A DNA stretch of 64,000 bases from Symsagittifera roscoffensis. Lineage: Eukaryota > Xenacoelomorpha > Acoela > Convolutidae. The stretch is taken from positions 64,835,290 to 64,899,289 of the forward strand of contig NC_087063.1 of NCBI RefSeq assembly GCF_963678635.1, written 5' to 3'. Positions 1-11,735 of this stretch are shown here, in pieces. The notes beneath the pieces were generated by a model that was not told the DNA's origin, searched no databases, and was given only the letters and a program-made list of their open reading frames with translations. Each line of letters starts with the position of its first letter. Within the stretch, counting starts at the first letter, position 1. The translations under genes and the position numbers were made by a program.

Positions 1-673
1 TCGCTTCATCCAACAAACCCAAGTTACCCCAACCGCCTTTCACGAGCAGAAGCTACCAAAAGTCAAGTTCGTGTAAAGAGCCGGCCTTGCATTTCACACC
101 TCTGAGTTGGGCAACGGGGTGGGGCTCAACGTCGGCGACGGATACTCTTCTGACAAATTTGTTCTACATCACTGTTAAATTTGGCTCGGAACATTCGGAC
201 TCGCTTAGAAAAATTTGGCAAAGTTTGTGCAATAGCTTCCACGAAAACTGCGCGATAATTCTGAGGTTATTGTTGCAAATGGTTGCAATTTCATCGCGTT
301 GTTCTAGTCTGCTAGCTGCCGCAAAAATGGTAGTAGCGTTTATGGCTAAAGGCAGCAAAGATCACGTGATAGCTTTTCTGCTGTCAGAATTGTCATATAT
401 TGACGCGATTCCAAACTCGGTCAAGAAATCAACCTCTTGTCCTTTTTTCACAGTCGTCAGTGGATCAACAGGCAGTTCGAACTCGCACAGTAGAGCTAAA
501 TCGGACTCGACTGTAATGCAGATTCCGTCGACGCTAACAACAATAACGACAAGCACCCTTCCTGTATCGAGTAAGGTGTCCAGCATTGTGGACGCTCAAA
601 CGGCTCTGGTGCAGAAGACAAGCAGAGAGAAACATTCGACTCTTCCACCAGATTTCTACCAGCCGCCAACACT
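1..673 (+). CDS. fry: FRY exon 1 of window (partial, middle region)
   Basis: The frame is open from the first base (codons start at position 3), so the exon enters from upstream or its acceptor lies before the window. It encodes a polar linker, then a helical stretch beginning FGSEHSDSLRKIWQSLCNSF and including LLLQMVAISSR and AAAKMVVAFMAKGSKDHVIA, typical of the HEAT-like repeats of the FRY middle region. A Ser/Thr-rich tail follows. The donor is uncertain: GT at 674 (gttagt) matches the phase of the strong acceptor before 5426. GT at 733 (gtatga) is a better donor sequence but needs the weaker acceptor before 5434. AT-rich composition sets in soon after 673, which favours the first option. 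Confidence 0.8.
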
Positions 674-1392
674 GTTAGTTGGGCTAAACAAGTGCTCAAA
701 CAGTTACATTATAGATCTATTTTTGGTTTCGGGTATGATGCGTACTTACGAGGCGCGGGTCTTGTTCTTGCTAATGGAATGCATTTTCTTTTGTTACTCT
801 TTAGCCGTACCCCAAAAACGGCTCTAATGCACGGAACAATCTATACACTTTTTTAATTGGAGTTTCACTTGGCACATGTTTAAGAAGTACCTATGTTGAA
901 ATGTTTAAAAAATTCCAAATACTGCTATGTTCAATTTGTTGTATTGAATTCAACATGTTAAGTTCCCAGGGTCATATACGATTTTTACCATACATCTGTT
1001 GATGCATGAATGCTGTAACTGTACATTTTTTTTCCTTCTTTCGAAATGCTAACTTTTTAAAGCTTTCGCCTGTAATTATTTAAAAAAAAACGAAATTCTA
1101 AAACATAAGGTGGGGTTTTGTCTGGGTACACTCAGCGGTTGCAATTATGGCCTCCAAATATTACCGCTCAAATCATTTTCCGTGATATTTCGTTGTTTTT
1201 GATTTTTTGGGTATTGTTTTACTAAAACTTAGATATAAAAAAACTAAAAGGAACTTTAAATTCTCAGCCCCATGATGAGGTAATGTCGAAATACATCCAG
1301 GGCTTGTAAATCTGGCCTGCAAATGTTTCTGCTCAAATAGTTTTGATTTCCGCTCAAATAGTTTTCTGCTCAAATAATTTCTTCAATTTGTT

Positions 1393-2460
1393 TTTACCCT
1401 TGCGATAAGCGAGGGTATTACGATCGGGTACTAGACTGTTTTTCCCGTAACATTTTTGTCCACAGGACTCATTGGACTCCTGGTGTACCTTGCTTCATAG
1501 TGAATTGAAATTTTGTAGTGTCTCCTGCACACTTAGCCTGGTGGTAACGACTACGCCTGGCAAAGGTCCTGTGTTTGAATCTGACCAGGACCAGTTTTTT
1601 TTTCAAACGGTAAATATTCCTGTTTAAAAAAATCGGCCTATTATTTTGTCTGTGTATGTTTTGTCGATTTAGTTGCAACATCTAAGAAACGTTTATTTTA
1701 GTTGTAGACAATTCTCACTGCAGGTGCTTTTGGCATTTAAAAAATCCGGCCGAATCGAAATTTGCTTTTCACATTATTTGTAATTTTACCAGCTCTATTT
1801 GTTTTTAAAAAAGTGTGTCTTTTTTTCGGCTTAATTAAAATCGACTTAGTGAGCTCTTATTGCGTCGTTGCGACCGCAAAAAAAGTTCTCATGCGCGTGT
1901 GTGCTCTGAAGTGAAAAGGGACTTAACTTTTTTATACGTTTAGAAATTTTTGATTTTTTTCGGCATGAAGGGTTTCTGGTCATCTATTTTTGGCTTTGTT
2001 AACGCTTGCTAATTTTAGATTGAAGTCCAATCAATCGTCTGGAGTAGAGGTAAAACAACACTTTCAGATGACAATGGCTGGTTTGCAACACTATCGTCCG
2101 TCTGTTTATTTTTGGCGGCTCGGTTCCCATAGCTCGATGATTCAGCTTTATTCCAAGTTGCTGTAGACGACAAAGCCGGGGAGTTCGATTCCCGCTGAGA
2201 CCTGTTTTTTTGCAAGTTTTTTTTGAAAATTTTGGCTAATTTAGATTGTCTGTCTGCTTAGTTCCGCATATCGTTGAAAATTTGCCTTCTATATCGTTCC
2301 CAAAGCTTTTTGTAGAGTTTTTTGTGAATTTTTTTTCCGGATATTTTGGGCTTTTTTGCAATTTTTATTGACAAAAACAATTTTTGAAGTTTTTTCATTT
2401 TTTAATCATACTCATTCATATTTGTATCGCAAGTGGTGCAAAGCTCAGCTTCGCCTCTCT
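1393..2460 (+). repeat. Composite SINE-like element, copy 1
   Basis: It starts with a head hairpin at 1396-1416 (ACCCTTGC, loop GATAA, GCGAGGGT with one wobble pair). A tRNA-like module follows at about 1533-1594, with box A-like 'tagcctggtggtaacg', box B-like 'gtttgaatctgac' and a T run. A second tRNA-like module lies at about 2140-2205, with box B-like 'gagttcgattcccgc'. The tail at 2431-2458 has the imperfect hairpin 'gcaaagctcagcttcgc' followed by CTCTCTGTG. The element at 5849-6950 shares this order, which is why I treat it as one unit. Pol III transcription is inferred from the boxes. Confidence 0.6.
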
Positions 2461-2724
2461 GTGAAAATGTTCAGTTGAAAGAAAATACTGGAGTTTGAAA
2501 TTCCCACTCCTCGGTGCGGTGCTGTCACGGTACACTATAAGGTTGCCAATGATACACTATAAGGTTTTTCATTTTCAAAAATTCCAGCTTTAAAAGCGCT
2601 TGTCCACATATGATTGCTCAAAATTTTTCAGCAGCCGAGATATGACGTGTTTTATTTTTGTTCCCAACGTTGTTTTTCCGAAGAAAATGATTTGAAAACA
2701 ACCTACTAAACTTGAAACTCATAA

Positions 2725-4090
2725 CAGGGAAAAATTGCGTTAATCAGGAAAAAAATGGTTAAAAGGAACAAATGAAAAAGTTTTTTTTTTGCTAACAGGC
2801 GACAATTCGTAACAGGCGACAATTCTTAACAGGGGACAATTAGTAACAGGCGACAAATCGTACCAGGCGACAAATCGTACCAGGCGACAATTCGTAACAG
2901 GCGACAACTCGTAACAGGCGACAATTCATAACAATTTCAGCGGCAAACACCAATTTATGCGCACTTTTCCTCTAGCTCCGCGCGTAATCGCAGCGGAGCG
3001 AAGCGGAGCAAACTTATTCTACTTCATAACAATTCATAACAATGATTTCAGCGGTAAACACCAATTTATGCGCACTATTCCTCTCGCTCCGGATGTAAGC
3101 GCAGCGGAGCGAAGCGGAGCAAACTTATTCTACTTATGAAATGTTTTTTTTTTGCTAACAGGCGACAATTCTTAACAGGCGACAATTCTTAACAGGGGAC
3201 AATTCTTAACAGGGGACAATTCGTAACAGGCGACAATTCGTAACAGGCGACAACTCGTAACAGGCGACAATTCATAACAATGATTTCAGCGGCAAACACC
3301 AATTTATGCGCACTATTCTTCTCGCTCCGGATGTAAGCGCAGCGAAGCGGAGCAAACTTATTCTACTTCATAACAATTCATAACAATGATTTCAGCGGCA
3401 AACACCAATTTATGCGCACTATTCCTCTCGTTCCGGATGTAAGCGCAGCGGAGCGAAGCGGAGCAAACTTATTCTACTTCATAACAATTCATAACAATGA
3501 TTTCAGCGGCAAATACCATTAACAGAAAAATACTTCACCTGTAATCATTTTTTCCAAGTTAAAAAATAAGTTTATTCGCTAGACGGGAAAAACTGCGTTA
3601 ATCAGAAAAAAAATGGTTAAAAGGAACAAATGAAAATGTTTTTTTTTTTTGCTAACCAATGACAATTCGTAACAGGCGACAATTCTTAACAGGGGACAAT
3701 TCGTAACAGGCGACAAATCATAACAGGCGACAACTCGTAACCGGCGACAATTCATAACAATGATTTCAGCGGCAAACACCAATTTATGCGCACTATTCCT
3801 CTCGCTCCGGATGTAAGCGCAGCGGAGCGAAGCGGAGCAAACTTATTCTACTTATGAAATGTTTTTTTTTGCTAACAGGCGACAATTCGTAACAGGCGAC
3901 AATTCTTAACAGGGGACAATTCGCAACAGGCGACAAATCGTAACAGGCGACAATTCGTAACAGGCGACAACTCGTAACAGACGACAATTCATAACAATGA
4001 TTTCAACGGCAAACACCATTTTATGCGCACTTTTCCTCTCGCTCCGGATGTAAGCGCAGCGGAGCAAACTTGTTCTACTTGCCAATGCCT
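2725..4090 (+). repeat. 17-bp minisatellite with higher-order structure
   Basis: The basic unit is about 17 bp, 'aacaggcgacaattcgt' with variants (aattctt, aactcgt, gggg for gcg). It occurs in four clusters: about 2798-2935, 3155-3275, 3650-3755 and 3868-3990. Between clusters lies a second repeated segment of about 110 bp that contains 'atttatgcgcactattcctc' and the purine-rich palindromic stretch 'gcagcggagcgaagcggagc'. A leader near 'ttaatcaggaaaaaaatggt' occurs at about 2737 and again near 3597, giving a higher-order period of roughly 860 bp. Open frames across this region are repeat artefacts. Confidence 0.85.
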
Positions 4091-5187
4091 TGTTACGAAT
4101 TGTCGCTTGCTGCAAATTTTCGACCTACCGTTTTTTGCATATTTATTTTAATTCCAACAAAATGATTATCATTAACAGAAAAATTTTGTATCTCTTGTAC
4201 AAAATTATTAAACTACGTGGTGATATTACAAAAACTTCCAATGAAACTAAGAAAAAATCTATGCTCGAACTCCCAGAAGTCAACTGAAAAAATATATTTT
4301 TTTCACTTGCAATCTTTTTTTGTAAGCTATGTTTTTTTTCTTCGAAATTGTTAATTTGGCAATGTCTTGGATTATTTTGAGCTCTGAAAAATTTACAGAT
4401 TATGCTTGGCAAGTTATCTTGCTCTCATAATCGCATAACTGCTCTAACTTGATGCAAGTCAACAAGTTAAAAGTTAAGTTAATTCGCTAGACGGCTGTAA
4501 CTTTGACACTTAGTCTTTTTATATTCGCTGCTGGGGGACGAAAAACAGACTGTTCAAAATTTATCGCTTCTCCCAATTTTATCTACTAAGATAGTTAAGA
4601 CTGTCTACAGGGCAGCCAAAACATTCAGTGTTTTGAAAGATATACGAGCAACTTTGTATTATTTCAAAATTCTTTAGCTTTGTTTTTTTTTAACCGTTTT
4701 TGGAATGCTTGCAATCCGGTTGATTTTTTTAAGACAATTATCGACAGTTTAACTAGCCATACTGCGGATTCTGTAAAAATTTGAACAATTTTGATGCTTT
4801 GAGCTGAAAATTACAAAAATACTTCACCTGTTATCATTTTTGCCCGATAATTTTATTTTTAAAATTGTTATTTTGGCCAAGGTATGATAACTAACCCGCT
4901 CAATTTTTCGTTCTATTATAGCGTAAAAAGCAAATGAAATCAATACAACTTGAAATGATGCAAGCACCTTGGTTAATCTAAGCAAACATGCAAGCTTTTA
5001 AAAGCTTTTTGTCTCAGTGTTTGTTAGAAAAAATTGAAATTCTAAAAGCTTAGATGGTTTCAGGGTACACTCAGTTGTTGTAAATATGGCCCCTGGATAT
5101 TACTGTTTGGTTTTCGAGAAATGAAGTTTTCTGTTTTTTTTTCCACAAAAAATGTGGATTGAAAAGGAAGCAAACACTAACAAAGTT

Positions 5188-5345
5188 GTTTTTACTCTTG
5201 CGATTGGCAAGGGTATTGCAATCATGTACTAGACTGTTTTCCTAAACAACTTTGTTCACGGGACTCATTGGATGAGTGGTGGTACCTTAGTACCTCCATA
5301 GGTGCGAGTCTTGTGCTAGTTTCAGCGATAACAGTCTGATTCCGA
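5188..5345 (+). repeat. Truncated SINE-like head
   Basis: The head hairpin lies at 5194-5214 (ACTCTTGC, loop GATTG, GCAAGGGT). It is followed by 'attgcaatcatgtactagac' and the 'cgggactcattgga' segment seen in the full copies. The element then breaks off, about 80 bp before the FRY exon 2 acceptor. Confidence 0.55.
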
Positions 5346-5425
5346 AAAATGCTAAATAACTAAGATGCTAAAATATTAGGTAATTTTTCAGGTGACTTAG
5401 ACTGAGACTAGCGTTTGTGTTTCAG

Positions 5426-5631
5426 TGGTCCAGAGAAAGCGGTGAGTGTGCCAGCAGTTGCTCACATGACTGCCTCGTCTTCCCTGTCGAACGTAAACAA
5501 GAGCGGAGAAGACATGACTGCAGGCACTAGTGGGGAATCCCACAATGTCGAACTGAGTCCTTCTACTAGCAGTAACACTGGGCATCCGACTGGTAGTTCT
5601 CGAGTAGCGTCGGCAGATGATAGCCTACAAG
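5426..5631 (+). CDS. fry: FRY exon 2 (Ser/Thr-rich linker)
   Basis: Acceptor 'gtgtttcag' and a consensus donor AAG|gtgaga at 5632. It encodes a low-complexity Ser/Thr/Gly segment (VSVPAVAHMTASSSLSNV, then SPSTSSNTGHPTGSSRVAS). The exon ends one base into a codon, and exon 3 starts with the matching two bases. Such serine-rich linkers between the helical domains are usual in FRY and are likely phosphorylation-rich, which is inference. A start at 5434 is possible if exon 1 ends at 732. Confidence 0.8.
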
Positions 5632-5848
5632 GTGAGATCTAGTTTCCCAAACTGTAGCATTTTTGTTTTCCAAGTGCCAATAAACGAACTGAGGACGCTT
5701 ATTTATGTCGTGTGGTTTTTGTTTTATTTTAATTTGTAATTTAGGGCGTGGTTGTTTTTTTTAGCGGTTTGACTTTAGATTTCTTTTAATTCTGCTCAAA
5801 TTGTTTTGGTTTCCGAGATATGGCGTTTTTTATGATTTGTTTTCAACT

Positions 5849-6950
5849 TGTTTTTACCCTTGCGATAAGCAAGGGTATTGCAATGGCGTACTAGACTTCT
5901 TATTTTTCCCGTAAACAACTTTGTCCACAGGACTCATTAGACTCGTGGTGGTACCTTAGTTCATAATGAATTCAAACTTTGTAGTGTCTCTTGCACACTT
6001 ATACTGATGGTAACAAATACCCCTAGGATGGCAAAGTTCTTGGGTTCGAATCTGACCAGGATGAGTTTCTTCAAACGGTAAATGTTCCGGTTCAAAAAAA
6101 TTTCTGTCTATCATTTGTCTGCTTATGTTTTGCCGGCTTAGTTGCCTTATCTAACAATCGTTTATTTTAGTTGTAAACAGTTTTCACTGCTGTAGTTGTT
6201 CTCAGCATTTTAAAAATCCGGCCGAATCAAAATTTGCTTTTACCTTGGTTGTAATTTTACCAGCTCGATTTGTGAAAATTTCCCCTTTTTTTGGTCTTTT
6301 TTATCGGCTTTATAAGTTTCGGCTGAATTAATATTGACTTAGTGGCCTCTGATTGCGTCGTTACGTCCGAAAAAATTTTTTTGTGCTTATGTGTGTGTGT
6401 GTGTGCTCTGAGGCGAAAAGGGACTTAACTTTTTATAAGTTAAAAATTTTTTTGATTTTTTTTCGGCATGAAGGGTTTTTGCTAAAGTTTTTCGGCTTTG
6501 TTACCGCTTCAAACCTCTGACCGAGATCCGAAACAACTGCTTGAGATGGCAAAGATTTGTGGTTCGAATCCGGCCGGCCTTTTTTGCAAACTTAGTTTTG
6601 GTGCTTTTTCGGACTATCTTCCGTCGGTTTTTTTGTCGGATGTTTCCGTATCTCATTGCTTTAGCTTTGTTCCAAGTTGCTGTAATCCCAACGCTTGAAA
6701 CGACAAAGGCCAGGATTTCGATTCCAGTTGAGACCTGTTTTTCTTGTAAATAGAAAATGTTGGCTAATTGAGATCATTGTCTGTCTGCTAAATTTTGTCT
6801 GATTTGTTCCGCAGAAAGGCGGACGTTTTGGACTTTTGTTGCAGTTTTTTTTTGACAAAAACGATTTTGTGAGTTTTTCCACTTGACTTTCATGTAGTCA
6901 TTTATAGTTGTCTCGCAAGTGGTGCGAAGGTCAGCTTCGCGCCTCTGTGT
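5849..6950 (+). repeat. Composite SINE-like element, copy 2
   Basis: It begins with a perfect 8-bp hairpin at 5856-5876 (ACCCTTGC, GATAA, GCAAGGGT). Three tRNA-like modules follow: about 6000-6065 (box B-like 'gggttcgaatctgac'), about 6505-6585 ('gtggttcgaatccggcc') and about 6671-6740 ('gatttcgattccag'). The tail hairpin at 6924-6940 is followed by GCCTCTGTGT. It is colinear with 1393-2460. The several promoter-like modules suggest a fusion of SINEs that then amplified as one unit; that is inference. Confidence 0.62.
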
Positions 6951-7679
6951 ACAAATTCAATTTATTTCACTTGAAAGAGTAAATTCCGTTCTCCAGTAAC
7001 AAAATTTTAAAAGCTGCGTGAATGTTGTAGTTTAAAAAGTGGACGTATTGATCCAGTTTATTCAAATTGTGTTAATTTAAGCAACAAACCGTCAATCATA
7101 AAATTTTCTGGATTTTATTTTTCAAGCATTATCAAATCGGAATATAGACTTTTTTCGGGTTAATAACAAGTTCAACAAAATCAGTTGAATCACTTGCAGC
7201 TGACATACAGTTGAATCACAGCCGACATACAGTTGAATCATTTGCAGGTGAGTACTATTCACTACAGGGTAGTTTTAGAGGGACTTGAAACTTTTTGAAG
7301 TTTTTTTGCGAAATCAGTTTTTTTTCGGCTCAACTGGTGTCTGCTCAAAGATTGTTGGCCTTGTTTCCGCTTCGTAAATTTTGTTTTGTTGCTAATTTGA
7401 ATAAAAAATTTTTTGCTTGGCTTGTTTGCCTTAAATTTCCTGTTTGATAAAAACAGATATTATGAAATTGTATGGGATCGGATTTTTTGTATTGTATTTT
7501 TTTGGACCGATTTGGCAACAATTTTTGCTTTTCTGAAAAACATTAGTTTCACCAAAATGCTCTATCGATTTTTAAAAAATTGTCAATCCGATTGATACAA
7601 AAGCCAATTGAAAAATATGGACAAAGGCCAATTGAAAAATATGGACAAAAGACCATACTTTTAGAAAAAGGAGTTATTT

Positions 7680-8475
7680 TCGGAAATGTCAACTTTCTGA
7701 TTTGTTGACCGTTTTTTTTTTGGATTTTTCTCGATAACTATGCTGCCAAATCTGATACTATAGGTTTAATCGACACAAAAGGTTTTTGCAAGCTTACCTT
7801 TATAGTTTTCAGAGCCCCGTTTCTAAAAAAACTATGGCCTTCAAGAAGTGAAATTTTTGAAACTTCGACCGTTTTTTGGAAGTTTTTTGACACTACTCGA
7901 TAATTACCGTGTTACTTCTCATATTAAGTGTTTATTCGAGAAACACGGTTTTGGGAATCTTCTCTACTTTACCGATCATTACCTGCTTTTAGGAGAAAAA
8001 AGTTACGGATTTCGGAAAGCCAAGTTTTTGAACTTTGACCGTTTTTTACAAACGTTTTGAGTTTTCTTAAAAACTACCCTATCAAATCTGAGATGAAAAA
8101 TTCAATTAAAAGAAGCCTTTATGCGAATTTTTCCTGCAGTAGCGGCTACTCCTTATATTTTTGCTAGAGAAATATTATTTTTTATGGAAGTTCCAAAATC
8201 TCAAAATTTTTCACTCCTACTTGTTTTAGTAACGAAACAACTAAGGTTTTGGGCAAAGTATATTTTTTGAAATCACACATTTCGTCCTGCATCAAGATAA
8301 CAAATTCAGAAATGTCAAACACTTACCTCCAGCTTTCGTCGGGCTCTAGGTGTCGGGCTCCGAGACATACGAAGTTTTTGGTTCACCTAATTTTTTCATT
8401 TTTTTCAACTTATTTTTTTTTCATGATTATATTGTATCATAAGTGGTACGAAGGTCTGCTTCGCCTTTGTGCATA
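7680..8475 (+). repeat. Family-D dispersed repeat ending in tail hairpin
   Basis: It shares blocks with 11860-12110, 29630-29850, 48130-48590 and 61340-61620: a 'gcggctac' segment after 'cctgca', the block 'aaaatgtcaa..cttacctcc', and 'gggctctaggtg'. It ends near 8435-8475 with a weakened tail hairpin and 'cgcctttgtg'. The open frames here are not supported as genes. Confidence 0.5.
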
Positions 8476-9439
8476 ACCTTTGTTTCACGCAAAATCCGAC
8501 AGCATAAGTAAACGGTAATTGGGTTTGAGCTATAAAGGGTATTCGAATCCCTTTCAGCCGTGATTCCTTCGGTTTCTAAAATTTTCAGCGAAAAGCTATT
8601 AATTAAATTGTAAGAAACAGTTTCTTAGGCTGTAAAATCAGTTTTTGAAGCTTCAATCAGCTCTGTTCAAATTTTCAGCTCTTCCCAGGCACCAGATTTC
8701 CCCAGCCACCAATTTCCAAAATTTTCACAGGCACCAAGTTTTCCCAGGTACCAATTCAAAAAATTGGTGAACGTGTTTAGTTACAATAAATTTTAGTTAA
8801 TAAGGAATTTTTGAAAAATTTAGTTAGTAGAGAACTTTTGCGATTTTGTTTTTTATCTTGCAAAATAACTGTATTCAGTGGAAGCCATTTCTAATGGTCT
8901 AAGCTGACTCCCCACAGGCACAAACAAGATTACTTAAAAGTCACACATAACTGATCGAAGCCGATATCCCCTCCTTCGCCCCTCAAAATTAGAATATATT
9001 GATGCCCCTAAAAACATTTTAGAGTAGCTCAGTCAAAAAACTGATGTTTTAAATCAGCACCAAAGATGGGACCCTTCGGGTGGTCAGGGGGTCAAATTTT
9101 GAGGGAAGAGAGGAAACTTAAATTCAGTCACATTTTTCTTTGCACTATTAGCACTCTTGCGATTGGAGAGCGTAACTTGCTTGCCTTTTTGCCAATGAGT
9201 TAGAAGTACCTCATTTGTATAATACCTCAAAATAAGTATTTATTGGCACTTTTAGAAAAATTTTAGGGTCGCTCAGCCAAAAATTGTCTGAAAGGTCGTA
9301 ATTGCTTGGTTTCTCTAGGGGTCGAGTCCCTAAGAGAGGAATCGTCCGCCCATCCCCCTTCCCCAAATCCGCCCCTGGGCCAGAGTTGCATTACAGTATA
9401 TGCAACAAAGCTTAGAGGTATAATAACACTATATTTTAG

Positions 9440-10242
9440 TGTCTGAGCGCAACCACTGGCTCCTCGCGTGGAAAGTGAGCTTCAACCGATGCAACGAACG
9501 ACAGGCCAAATCCCTCCCGATGCCAGTGGATTTATTCGTCTGTCCTCTGGCAAAACTCATTCTGAACTCCTCGTCCGCACAAGTTCCATCCGGGCAAAAC
9601 ACAGTGGATGTCAATGCTAATAGCAACAGTAACTACGCCAGTGGAGTCTACGCACTTCAGAGGTGCTTCGCATCTTTGGTACTATGCAGCCATCTTTTGA
9701 TAACAGATTTTGGGTGCGACTGGACACCTCATATAACCCAGTTTTTGCATCTTTCGATTCTGGGTTTGGACCATGGGCTGCCTGTAGTCGTGAGTCACTC
9801 CAGAAGAACTCTGATAAATTTGGTTCTGACTCAGCTGGAAACTGACGCAGATGCCGCTTCAAAGACGCTTCTGCTTAAGAGCACTGACTTGGTTGTGTCC
9901 ACTTTGGCGCCTCCGCATTTGCATAGGTCGGAGTCTGAGCATCATGAGTACAGCTTCACCGAAATAACTGAAAACGATAATCCGCCTGCGCGATTAGCCG
10001 AATACCTTTTGCAGAACATAAGTCAGCCACTTTGGACGCTAGAAGACGTGTCGCCACGAAACCAGACTGTAACCAGTGCGAAGAAAGTGAGCGCCTTTGT
10101 GTCGCTTTTGATTCAGTTGTTTGAGAACCACTTCAACGGGGAGGTTCCGTTAGCTTATGACGTCAGGAATGAGTGGGCTGCTCTCAGCTTGAAAATGGCT
10201 TTGTCGTCATCGTCACGACATTACGCCAGCAGATCATTTCAG
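9440..10242 (+). CDS. fry: FRY exon 3 (MOR2-PAG1 helical region)
   Basis: Acceptor 'atattttag', donor TTTCAG|gtggct. One of the clearest exons. LPMPVDLFVCPLAKL matches the LPMP..FAPL part of FRY. ALQRCFASLVLCSHLL is followed by CDWTPHITQFLHLSILGLDH, the strongly conserved 'W(T/S)P..LHLL...LGLDH' block. The exon then runs through PLWTLEDVSPRN (human PLWNHEDVSAKN) to SSSSRHYASRSFQ at its end, which matches human CSSRHYAGRSFQ. It ends in phase 0. This region forms helical repeats in the scaffold. Confidence 0.96.
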
Positions 10243-10369
10243 GTGGCTGTTACTTGCTCTTTTAGCTGTATTGGTTTTATTATCTTATTTTCTTGTATAT
10301 TAAATGAATTACATCAATGTAGCATAAAGCCGAATGTTTAAGGGGTTACTGAGCGCAACGTTTTTTGAC

Positions 10370-10705
10370 ACTAGCGAGCTTGCGAGCGGTATTGTATTAG
10401 TGCGAAACTTCTTTTTTCTACCCTAACTTGCAAATGAAAATGTTCATTAAAATTATTCACTCATTTGGTGGCACTTTTGCTATAAGCACGATCTGTAGCA
10501 TCGGAATATTTATATCATCTGATCTCCAGCATCTAATTTCATAGCAGCTAATCTCTAGATCACAGATCGAATTCAAGACGTAGCCGAATTTTTACTCATT
10601 CGAGGTTTATTTCTACTTCTTTTTTTTTTGCTCTTTATAGAGCTGCTTTTTATCGTGTTCTCGCTAATGTTTGTCGCTCGCTTCGCTTCTGTGTAAAAGA
10701 CTTTG
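10370..10705 (+). repeat. Family-B SINE-like element (decayed)
   Basis: It shares successive blocks with 29080-29410 and 50910-51185: 'actagcgagc..gtgtattagtgcgaa', 'ctaacttgcaaatgaaaat', 'catttggtggcactttt', 'gcacgatctgtagcat' and 'tttatagagctgcttttt'. It ends in the degraded tail 'tcgctcgcttcgcttctgtgt'. Confidence 0.55.
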
Positions 10706-11284
10706 ATCAGAACGTCTAAGAATAATTCAGAGCGACCATCCAATATTCTAAAGTCAGGAATATTCCAGAAATCTTTTTGAAAAAGTCCGAAATTCTTCAA
10801 AGAAAATGAACTCGAACTTCAAGGCTAGACAGTACCTGCCCACTTTTGTCAATTTTTTTGTGTTCACAGACTCATTGTAAGTGTGAAATAAATCAACTAA
10901 AAACACTAACCTCAATGCTTAGAAAATATGACTTTTTTGAAGCTATTCGCTCTACCAACTATTTACCCTTTCGACAAGCAAGGGTATTGCAACCGGGTAC
11001 TAGACTTTTTCAGTACATAACTTTGGTCACAGAATGGTCAATTTAGGAATGGTAATTCTCAAAACATGCTGAAATAAAAGTACCTCTTTTAGGTTGTTAA
11101 ATTAATAGCTGGAGTACGTTTGGGACAGTAATTAGTTTTTCAAATAAATATGTAGCAAAAATTTTTTTGGATTCGTGGTTTTCGACCCAGTTTCCATCGG
11201 TTCATTTTCCGTTTTTTGAAATATCATTTTTTTATATCTGGTAGTATTTTTATCAACCTATTTTGTAAAGCATGGATTTTATTA

Positions 11285-11735
11285 TGAGTAATGAACATAG
11301 TTAAGACTTCTATAGAGGTCTTGCCGTTTTTTTGTTTTTTTTTCAGGAAAAAATCCGAAAATATTGATGCATTTAGCTAAATATGCACCTTCTGACTTCA
11401 ATTGAATTTGATCTGCTGAAAGTGACGGAAATAGCACTCTCCCAATACGAACGTGCAAATGGCGCCAAAATTAGTGAACGATTTCTAGTTTTGAAAGTGC
11501 AATTTTATTTTTAAATTTCAAGCGGAATAGAAACTTCACCTGTTGATCCAGTTTTATCAAGTTGGGTTAATGTTATCAGAAAGGCGCCAGTATAAATCTT
11601 CCTAGAAATTCAAATAGCTAAAAGGGCATCTATTTTTTTCTTTGAAATTCGAAAGTTGAGATTTTTTCAAAAAGTCAGTTTTTTTAAGGTTTTTTTTGCG
11701 TTCATTACTTTTTTCAAATCTTCGATTGGCTATAT
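11285..11735 (+). repeat. Family-C intronic repeat
   Basis: The head is 'gtaatgaacatagttaagac' followed by 'aggtcttgccg', a T run and 'ttcaggaaaa'. The middle contains 'gttgatccagttttatcaag'. The end has 'ttttttgcgttcattac' and 'gattggctat'. It is colinear with the better copies at 33475-33937, 35712-36210 and 41392-41890. Confidence 0.6.

Larger units (their letters stand above)
674..5425 (+). other. FRY intron with repeats
   Basis: 4.7 kb intron, no convincing internal gene. It holds two loose copies (about 1100-1370) of the monomer also seen at 26.4-27.3 kb, a composite SINE-like element, the 17-bp minisatellite block, another monomer trace near 5050-5130, and a truncated SINE-like head just before the next exon. 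The 4100-5050 stretch is AT-rich with no recognisable element. Confidence 0.7.
5632..9439 (+). other. FRY intron with SINE-like repeats
   Basis: 3.8 kb intron. It holds a full composite SINE-like element (5849-6950), then a family-D repeat at about 7680-8475 that ends in the shared tail hairpin, and AT-rich sequence. Near 8685-8765 a short motif of the form 'ccaggcaccaa' repeats about four times. 8770-9439 shows only a decayed head hairpin at about 9160-9180. Confidence 0.65.

Noticed and set aside
674-827. Extension of FRY exon 1 to the end of its open frame
   Set aside because: The stretch becomes AT-rich, and the phase of the strong acceptor before 5426 fits a donor at 674.
2725-4090. CRISPR-like array of short direct repeats
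   Set aside because: The 17-bp units abut with no unique spacers, and the DNA is eukaryotic with spliceosomal introns.
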